Source: Adiantum capillus-veneris (Eukaryota > Streptophyta > Polypodiopsida > Polypodiales > Pteridaceae). Taken from it: a stretch of 64,000 nucleotides of DNA. The position numbers and the translations under genes are program-made. The DNA is taken from positions 61,545,933 through 61,609,932 of the forward strand of contig CM043965.1 of the NCBI GenBank assembly GCA_014529385.2, written 5' to 3'. Positions 56,741 to 64,000 of the stretch are shown one piece after another (positions within the stretch are counted from its first letter, which is position 1; each line of letters opens with the position of its first letter). The notes beneath the pieces were generated by a model. That model was not told where the DNA came from. It did no database searches and saw only the letters and a list, made by a program, of their open reading frames with translations.

Positions 56741-57647
56741 TGTCACGTGCACATCTAACCCTATGTGCATGTGGACAAGCTATCTCAGGTCTAGGGTTCA
56801 GGCTAGCTTAGGAAGTGTTCTGGCACTTTTGTGAGCTTGTGCGTAGGCCGTGCATGTCCAAGCACTTAGAGTAGTTGCATGTCCTCTGATTGCACAATTA
56901 TGATCATCAGCATGATTACCCAGTACCCAGCATGTGCACATGAGCACCCATTTTTAACATGTGAACCATCTCCTATAACTTAATAAGTGACTTTGCACTT
57001 ATTAATAATAAAGCAAATCGTGGACTTATCCTAAAGGCTGCTCGACCCAGCTCTAAGGAAATATATAGGGAGACAGAGAGCGCTGGATACAGCCAGAAGA
57101 CACAAGCAGGCTACAGTGCGCAAGTACAGAAGTGCAACAGAGCCAGCTTGTCAGCGTTTTCTCAAGCAGCATCCAGCGTTTTCAGAGTTGCGAATTTCAG
57201 CGTTCTCAGCCCTGATCAGAAATTCAGATCAGCGTTTCCTCATCCGCGTTTTCCACAGGTCATTGCCAATGTTTTCAGCAGATCATCATCAGCGTTTTCA
57301 GCAGGTCCTCAGCAGCGTTTCAGCAGGACAACAACAGCGTTTTTCACTTCCAGATTTCAGCCCTACAGTTTCGGGACCAGCCCGTACTGGGTCAGCCAAG
57401 CAGTTGCAGATTCGGGTCGGATCAACCCGCAGTGTTATTCCCCTTCAGTGTCAGCCATAGCATTGTCGTCGGCACCGTTGCCATCACCGTCTTCGCCGTC
57501 ATCATCGACTTAGCCTCATCTAGCATCATAGCATCAAGACCATTGCATCAAATCCATTGTACCAGATTTGTGCAACCTATATCATAGACCTCTCTCGCCA
57601 TAGAGAGGGGGGCCCTTGGAGAAGAGTTAGAGAACCGCCCGGTGTCG

Positions 57648-57688
<41 letters not shown>

Positions 57689-57850
57689 CTCAGCACTCTC
57701 ATTCACAATAGCATTTACTTTGTTTGTGATCATTGCACTCTCTCTCCAAAGATCGGAAGGCTCTCCCTTCTGTAAGTAAAAGGAACCTTGAGCACAATTC
57801 GGAGCACTCATCTTTAGCAATATCAACATTCACTTCCGTTGCACCTTACA
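56741..57850 (+). repeat. A''' 3' LTR (1110 bp)
   Basis: TGTCACGTGCACATC ... GCACCTTACA, closest to the A'' LTR ('ACATCTAACCCTATGTGCAT'). Preceded by AAAAAGAAGAGAA. Has a (CT)n run at 57649-57684 and a hairpin at 57589-57608 with stem CCTCTCT/AGAGAGG at the place of the A hairpin. Abuts D integrase sequence at 57851. Confidence 0.88.
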
Positions 57851-60797
57851 AATGCTTTCCCATGGCTTATTCGGAATCGGCAATGACTGTAATAACCCCG
57901 GTGCCTTTTGCCTGTCAAACTTGACCTTTTGGCAAATCATGCATGCTCGCACAAAGGCATCCACATCTCTTCTCAAAGTAGGCCAATAAAAGAATGTCTA
58001 CCGCTTTCACTGTCGCATCAATTCCACGATGCCCTGCATACGGTGGGACATGACTTTTTACCATGACCTTATGTCGCAATGGCCTAGTAACACAAAGTCT
58101 GCCATGCATCATCATAAAACCGTCCTTGAGGTGGTAGTGCTCATGGCATTGCCCATCTTGCAACTGTTCAAAGATCATTGCAAAATCTTCATCAATAGCA
58201 TACTGTTCCTTCATGTCATCAAGCTCATAATGATAAGGAATTGACACAACTGAAATTTGTGGCTTTCTTGATAAGGCATCAGCCACAATATTCTTCTTGC
58301 CTTCCACATGCATAATCTGGAAGTGAAACATAGAGAAAATGTTTGCCCATCGCTTTTTGGATAGCTTTGACTGCGTCAAGAAGTATCGCAAGGTCTAAAG
58401 ATCTGTTTGGACAACAAAATCAGCACCTAATAGGTAGTGCTTCCAACTAGAAAGTGCATGAATCACGGCCAAAAGCTCTTTCTTGTAGATTTGCATAGTC
58501 TTCTTTGGCCCTTGCAAAATTCTGCTTTCATAAGCTACTACCGTCCATCTTGCATTAGCATTGCTCCGATGCTATTGCCACACGCGTCACACTGGACCAC
58601 AAATGACTTCCTAAGATATGGTAAAACAATCGCGAGATCTGAAGTCAACATTTCTCTCTAAGAGACTGAAAGCTGAAATCTCTTTTTGGATCCATCTGAA
58701 AGTGACCTCTTTCTTTTGCAAAGCGTGAAGAGGTGAAGCTATCTCTGCAAAATTCTTGATAAAACTTCTATAGTATGAGCACACTCCCAAGAAGCTTCGA
58801 ACATCATGTAGAGTGTTTAAGTTTGGCCATGTCTTAATAGCTTCCACCTTTGCGGGGTCCATTCGGACACCATCCTTTGACACTATGTGGCCAAGAAAGT
58901 GGATCTCTTCGAAGAAGAATTCACTTTTCTGAGGATCGACAACTAACCTGTGAGACTGCGCAGCTCTTTGAACACAATGGTCAATTGACGCCTATGCTCC
59001 TCTTCATTCTTTGAATAGACTATCATGGCATCAAAGAATGTGCCAACAAACTTTTGATGCGAGCGGAAAATCCGGCCCATCATCCTATTGAACTTAGCAG
59101 GTAAGACCGAATGGCATCACTAAGAACTCATAAAGACCAAATGTCATTCTAAATGCACTCTTGTGCACATCCTCTAGTCTTATACGAATGTGATGGTATC
59201 CAGTCTTAAGGTCTATCCTGTTGAAAATTACAGCACCCTCTAAACGGTCAAGAATATCATCAATCCTTGGGATAGGAAACCTGTTCTTGATGGTATTCTT
59301 ATTCAACGCATGGTAGCCAATACACATGCGCCAAGAGCCATCCTTCTTCTGCACTAGGAGCACTGGGGAGCAAAAAGGTGAAGGACTAGGCTGAATCAAC
59401 CCCTTCTCTAACAGCTGCTCAATGTGGCCCATAATCTCTTTGTGCTGAGCCGCATTGACCCTGTAGGGAGGTCTGTTTGGTGGGCTACACCCTGGCACCA
59501 AATCTATCGCATGGTCCTCGGGCCTCTCCGGCGGCAATTATGACGGTAATGAATCAGAAAAACAGTCATTAAACTTTCGCAAAAATGTTGACCTTTCTTT
59601 ATCTAACATAGATAAATTTGACCGACAATTATCTGAAACATCACGTGCAAAAATCAAGTACCATTCCAATCCCTCATGACATCGGCTTCAAATTCATTTG
59701 ACAGCCACGCAGAGGCAAACATTTGCCTGTCCTTGCATCAACAATGTCGTCCACCATGTAAGCGCATTGTCTTTCAAGAAAGTGACAACTTTCCTGACCT
59801 TAGAGGCCTCTGTAAAATTCCCTTATGCATAAGCCGTATCAAACTGTTGGAGGAAAGTAAGAGCCTTTGCCTTATCCTCAAAGCCCCTGGAAGTGCTAAA
59901 CTTTACAACTGCACCACCTTCTTTGTAAGCTTTTGGCTTTTCCAGTGTCCCCAAATTGTCATAGGGAATTATCTGCAACATGGGCATTGTAGTAGGGATC
60001 ATCGGCATGTCTTGGCCATTGACATTTTGCGTCGTAAGTGCCATATCTAGCTGCTGTCCAAAAAAACTAGCCATGCCAAAATTACCTTGTGGCACCAAAC
60101 TAGCCCTGATTGCTCTGAAAGCCTTGTTGCGTGCCGATATTACCATACAGGGGGTTTAGCATCATGCCTTGCATACCCCCAAACACTGTTCTTGTCATAT
60201 ACTGCTGGTTTCGAGGCGCATAACCAGCCATACTTTGGAACACAGATCTACCCCCGAAATACCTAGGATGTACCGTGGGTGGTGGAAAAACGTGATGCAT
60301 TGCCTTGAAACTGATTCCCTGTCCATTCAATGCAACATGTGGACTTTAAAAGGTGGTGGGCTGAACTAACAAAACATGTGGAATTGGCGTCCTAACCACG
60401 TGTTCATGGACGAAAGGAACCTGTCTTGGAGCCCTTGACTCCGCAACGTGCGATTGCTCCCTATCCTGCTAGGACGCATGGAGTACCTGGGTTTGAGCCT
60501 CATCGGGCTCTACTGGCTGTGTGAGTTGCCCTGTCTGCTGTGGCACTGGTGGCCCTTGCAAAAACTCCATAAACCTTGGGTTTTGCACCAGTCGAGAAAA
60601 CACATTCATAGCGGCAACCAGCTGAGTCCTGAACTCATCATCTTGAAGTGCCTAGTCATAAAGCTCTGCATTGGTGGAGCATTCACATCAACAAGAGGTA
60701 CGGACAGGCGTGGCCGTGAACTCTCACTAACCGCAAACACTGTAGGAATTGTCTGTCCGTCTTGCGAAGTGGAACTGTCTTTCCGTTTGTCGGCCAT
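57851..60797 (-). pseudogene. Element D gag-pol, degenerate
   Basis: Gag starts MADKRKDSSTSQDGQ at 60797. A Gln/Pro/Met-rich region follows and the core 'YKEGGAVVKFSTSRGFEDKA' is near 59850-59940. RT is at 59094-59537 ('[18 protein letters not shown]', '[16 protein letters not shown]', 'VMPFGLT') and the connection at 58611-58883 ('MSKDGVRMDPAKVEAIKTWP'). RNase H end and integrase finger are at 57915-58391 ('IVADALSRKPQISVV', 'HVPPYAGHRGIDATVKAV'). The protein is cut at 57851 in the integrase by the A''' LTR. Multiple frame breaks. Confidence 0.88.
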
Positions 60798-60892
60798 AGT
60801 GTAATCCCGCGTTCTTGTACTTAGTCTTCTCGAAAAACCAACCGAGGCTCACTTCTTGAGGAAAAAGTGATCCTGTCCCGGCGACGGAATCA

Positions 60893-62423
60893 TGAAACGG
60901 GACCGTAGGGAGGTGGACTTTGGCTTTCACCCGAAACCTTACTTAAGACTTTAGACACAGAGAAGCTTTGCAGATAAAACCTACAACGGGAATTGACACT
61001 TCAAACACACACGGCTTGGAAGCTAGAACGCTCCAAGCAGATGCCGACAACCTGTTGGCCCCAAAGGCTGGTGCCCCTGTTGGCATTTCTTTATTCTTTA
61101 AGAGAGTAAAAAGTTACAAAATTGAGTCCGGGGGATCTTCACATGTATACAACTAGATAGCACCTGTTCTCGCAAAATTTCGGTAGCATAACGGCTCCAA
61201 AACTTGCTCTGAACAAACTCCCATGCCGGGACTCGCTTCCAATGGTGTAAACCCTCTGTTTTCAGCTCAAAAACAGTAATTACAGAGAGCAGTAATTACA
61301 GCTCTTTGTAATTACTGGTTTTTCACATGTTATCAGCCCTAAACACCCCCATTACTGTCCTCTAACAGTGCGGCACTGTTCCCAATATTTCTGGCATCCA
61401 TATGACTGAAAAACAGTCTAAAGACAACACATAACCAATGCTGAAAATGCACCTGTACGGGGAGGTTATTACCCTCACCGGTGCATGCTTTTGGAGTAGC
61501 AGTTAGCTACTCCTCTTCCTGCTAAAAGAGGCATATGATCATACAACTGTACATAGCTCAAGTGAAAAGCGCTCTTGTAGAGAATCACATAACTGCGCGG
61601 AGGGGAGAGAGAGAGCTCTTAACCTGTGGCAAAACAGCAAATGAGGCTTCCTACAGTAGAAATCGAGCGCCCCACTTCTCCAGACTTGGCAAGTGACCCA
61701 AAAAGTACCACTTGACACTCACACGTGCAGTTTCCCCGCTTATGGGTTCCAGCCTAAAAATATCTCAACTGGTGCATCAGTTGACTTCGTAGCAGTGCAA
61801 TAAAATGTTCCCTTCGTCATTCTGGAGCTAATGACGTGAACAGATTTGATGGCCCAAAATAGCAGTTCCCTAAATTTTAGGAGATGCTTCCATGGCACTT
61901 CCACTTGTCATCTGACCATCTATCACCATTGGGACCACATCCAAAAATGCAATGTAGCCCAATTATCGATGATTTTCTCTTGGTGACCCCACCTTGGCTA
62001 ACCTTAGCCAACTTGTCCATCTACAGTGCTAACTGGCCTAACAGGACCTTACTTGTCCGGCCTAAAAATCAGCCTCCTCTCTTGAAATGGGTGCCCCCTC
62101 TTGTTGCTGGACTTGGCAAACTGATCTGGATCCGCCATGTGTCCACTTTGCCTCTTTGAGTTAATTTCCTAGGACCCACCCAACTTACAAGTGTCGCGCG
62201 GGGCTTTGAATAGAGCCTAGACATAATTTTACTGCTCAGATTCCAGTGCCAGTTGGCCCGACCAACTCGTGGCGGCAAGGCCTTCCCATCTGTGGGTAAA
62301 ACTCTCGGTTGTCGGCCATTTCACACTGGCCATACAATGTCGGGCCATTTGCAACTTCAAAAAGAGGGTCCAAAAAATTAAACAAAAATCAAGGGAAAGA
62401 AACCAACAACTAAAGTCAGCAGT

Positions 62424-62425
<2 letters not shown>
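60893..62425 (-). repeat. 5' LTR of element D (right edge approximate)
   Basis: Homologous, in opposite orientation, to the solo LTR 33265-34744. The inner end is TGAAACGG at 60893 (LTR end ...GTTTCA on the minus strand). The outer end dissolves into (GA)n at about 62427-62459. It holds 'GGCATTTCTTTATTC' and the GGGGC-rich cross-family motif near 61055-61100, and the 'GGTGAGGG..' hairpin-like sequence near 61470. The primer site next to it (minus strand TGATTCCGTCGCCGG) is not the initiator-Met type. Confidence 0.8.
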
Positions 62426-62426
<1 letters not shown>

Positions 62427-62462
<36 letters not shown>

Positions 62463-62568
62463 GTGTTGCTTGTGCTTGGGGTGTGTTTTGTGTGTTTGCA
62501 TGTGTGAGGGTGTGTGCGTGTATGCTTGTTTGTAATGCTTGGTTTGTTGCTTGTTTGGTTGCTTGTTG
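62427..62568. repeat. (GA)n and GT-rich simple sequence
   Basis: (GA)n at 62427-62459 followed by a TTGCTTG/GTGTGTG-rich stretch. No gene. Confidence 0.8.
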
Positions 62569-62824
62569 TTTTCTCCTGTATGGTCACTGGTGGGCATGTG
62601 GTGGTCTTGGGTGATGGTGCCTTCCCCTTGTCTTCAGCTTGTTTTCCCTCAGCGTTCTATGTTCCTGCAGGTTGTTGGAGTTTCATAGCCCTGTTGTTTT
62701 CCCCTGTTTGGTCACTGGTGGGCATGTGGTGCTCTTGGGTGATGGTGCCTTCACCTCGTCTTCAGCTTGTTTTCCCTCAGCGTTCTATGTTCCTGCAGGT
62801 TGTTGGAGTTTCGTAGCCCTGTTG
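62569..62824 (+). repeat. Tandem duplication of a 128-bp unit
   Basis: 62569-62696 and 62697-62824 match at nearly every base ('GGTCACTGGTGGGCATGTGG', 'CAGCGTTCTATGTTCCTGCA'). An open frame crosses both units and continues to 63166, but 128 is not a multiple of 3 and no domain is recognised. Confidence 0.92.
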
Positions 62825-63300
62825 TCTCGTCAGGTATGGCCTCCAACTTCCAAGATGAAGGTGGAAGCTCTCAATTTTCAAGATCTTCAGTACTTTGCTG
62901 CCCTTGGAGGGTGGATGGGGGTTCAGCCTTTGAGTTGTCTTGGTGGTGTGGCCACGGGCGAGTCCAGGAAGCTCCGCAGATCGTCCTTCTTCAGGGTGCT
63001 GCATTGGTCGAAGATTAGGTTGTTCTTTTGGAGATCTTCATTTCTCAGCTTCCCCTTTTTACCCCATTTGACATGTGTCATGACTCATTTTTCCTGTATT
63101 GAGCTTTATATTTTTCCCCTCAGAGCTGTATTCCCTACAGAGCTTGAGGGAATTTTTCATCAATAGTTATATCTTGTAATTTGGCTCTGGCCGTGCTCTG
63201 TAATTGGGCAATTGCGTGTTATGTATTACAAAGGGTACAAGCCCAATCATTTATAGCGAGAGAGATTGCCTTTTATGTAATACAAAGGGTACAAGCCCAA
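62825..63300. other. Unassigned sequence; weak open frame to 63166
   Basis: The frame contains 'MKVEALNFQDLQYFAALGGW' but no known domain. Downstream, 'TACAAAGGGTACAAGCCCAAT' occurs twice (about 63227 and 63281). Possibly transposon 3' sequence. Confidence 0.4.
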
Positions 63301-63304
63301 TCTT

Positions 63305-63360
<56 letters not shown>
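63301..63360. repeat. (GT)n(GA)n microsatellite
   Basis: Compound dinucleotide run at about 63305-63356. Confidence 0.9.
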
Positions 63361-64000
63361 ATGCGAGACTTTGTCAGGTTCAAAGAGTGCAAAGGTATGC
63401 GGATATGGTTGACCGGCTGAAATCTCAGAATTGCGACCCTGGTAGCAAAGCCATGGTGGTGTATTCACCAGAGAGACAGGAGACGGCCAAACCCACTTAA
63501 ACAGAAGCTCTCTCTCAGGTTGCAGTTTGTACGACCAACTCTTCTCTACCGCGTCACAATACGAAAGAGTTAGCTGCAGGGCATTGTATCGATGAGATGC
63601 AATGAGTCTATTGTATCGAGCATTCCGTAGCCAGAAAGTTGTTACCAAAGAGCAACATGAAGGTCTGTACACTATGAAGCGGGTTTGTATCATTGACTGG
63701 TTCTGTCTCAGGACACCGACCGTCACACAATTGGCCACAATTTCAGTTTACATGCCTCTTGGAAAAGGAGTCGGAATCCATGTCTTCTTGAACCTAATTT
63801 CGTATCAAGATGCCTTTTTTTTTTGAAGGTTTCTTGAATCTTCATTGAGAAGGCAGAGGGAATCCCTTGTTGAAACATAGCTAGGAACATTATGACATAG
63901 CATTTTGTGTCTTGCCTTTGGCCAATTTATAAGCACATGTTTGGGGTCTGTCTTTAAGTCTAGAGTGAGTAGGACTTAAGTTCCCATAAAAAATATGTAA
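63361..64000. other. No supported gene
   Basis: A weak plus-strand frame at about 63602-63826 (MSLLYRAFRSQKVV...) has no recognisable domain. It could be remnant retroelement coding sequence. Confidence 0.4.

Noticed and set aside
20850-57850. A'' 5' LTR and the 56741-57850 LTR as the two ends of one giant element
   Set aside because: Their LTRs are similar, but flanking pentamers differ (AGGCT and AATGC) and A'' breaks off at 23396 against unrelated sequence.

Overview
The window is nuclear DNA from a land plant and consists almost entirely of nested transposable elements. The only good host gene is a spliced BAG-family co-chaperone (19345-20239, possibly further). Plant identity rests on that ubiquitin-like+BAG gene, a receptor-like-kinase fragment, initiator-tRNA-Met-primed Ty3/gypsy LTR elements with chromodomain-like tails, and a PIF/Harbinger element with its two usual genes. 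Gag types and the LINE tail suggest a repeat-rich genome, perhaps a fern or other non-seed plant; that is a weak inference.

Layout. 1-5045: non-coding, with two blocks of tandemly triplicated ~450-500 bp units and many CT/GA/GT microsatellites. 5049-19214: a PIF/Harbinger DNA transposon (transposase plus Myb/SANT-like protein, both minus strand). Its transposase is cut by an 8.8 kb gypsy element, 'G' (6978-15776, target duplication GTGTC), and it carries a captured kinase exon (16251-16683). 19345-20239: BAG gene exons. 20850-23396: a decayed LTR element of family A (A'').

23397-45650 is a deep nest, each step supported by a 5-bp target duplication. A gag gene of element C (minus) is split by A' (23776-44542, TTTCG). 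A' is split by a tandem LTR-internal-LTR-internal-LTR array of a non-autonomous family-A element (25558-41069, GTGAC). The middle LTR of that array is split by gypsy element B (28927-36894, CACAG). B is split by a solo LTR of family D (33265-34744, CCCAC). Upstream of the C gag lies a minus-strand promoter-like block with a TATA box and a dense array of heat-shock-element-like repeats.

45651-52023: a second, plus-strand B copy (B', AAGGA), apparently inside the gag of a further element E, which also carries a 164-bp mini-Helitron (52272-52435). 52646-64000: element F (LTR 53583-54326), a 5'-truncated LINE with poly(A) (to 55772), an integrase fragment with its 3' LTR (A''', 55778-57850), the decayed D element (57851-~62425), a 128-bp tandem duplication, and unassigned sequence.

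Most retrotransposon genes carry stops or frameshifts. The exceptions are the two intact 524-codon fusion ORFs of the tandem A array and the nearly intact genes of G. Boundaries marked by target duplications are exact; other element edges are approximate.
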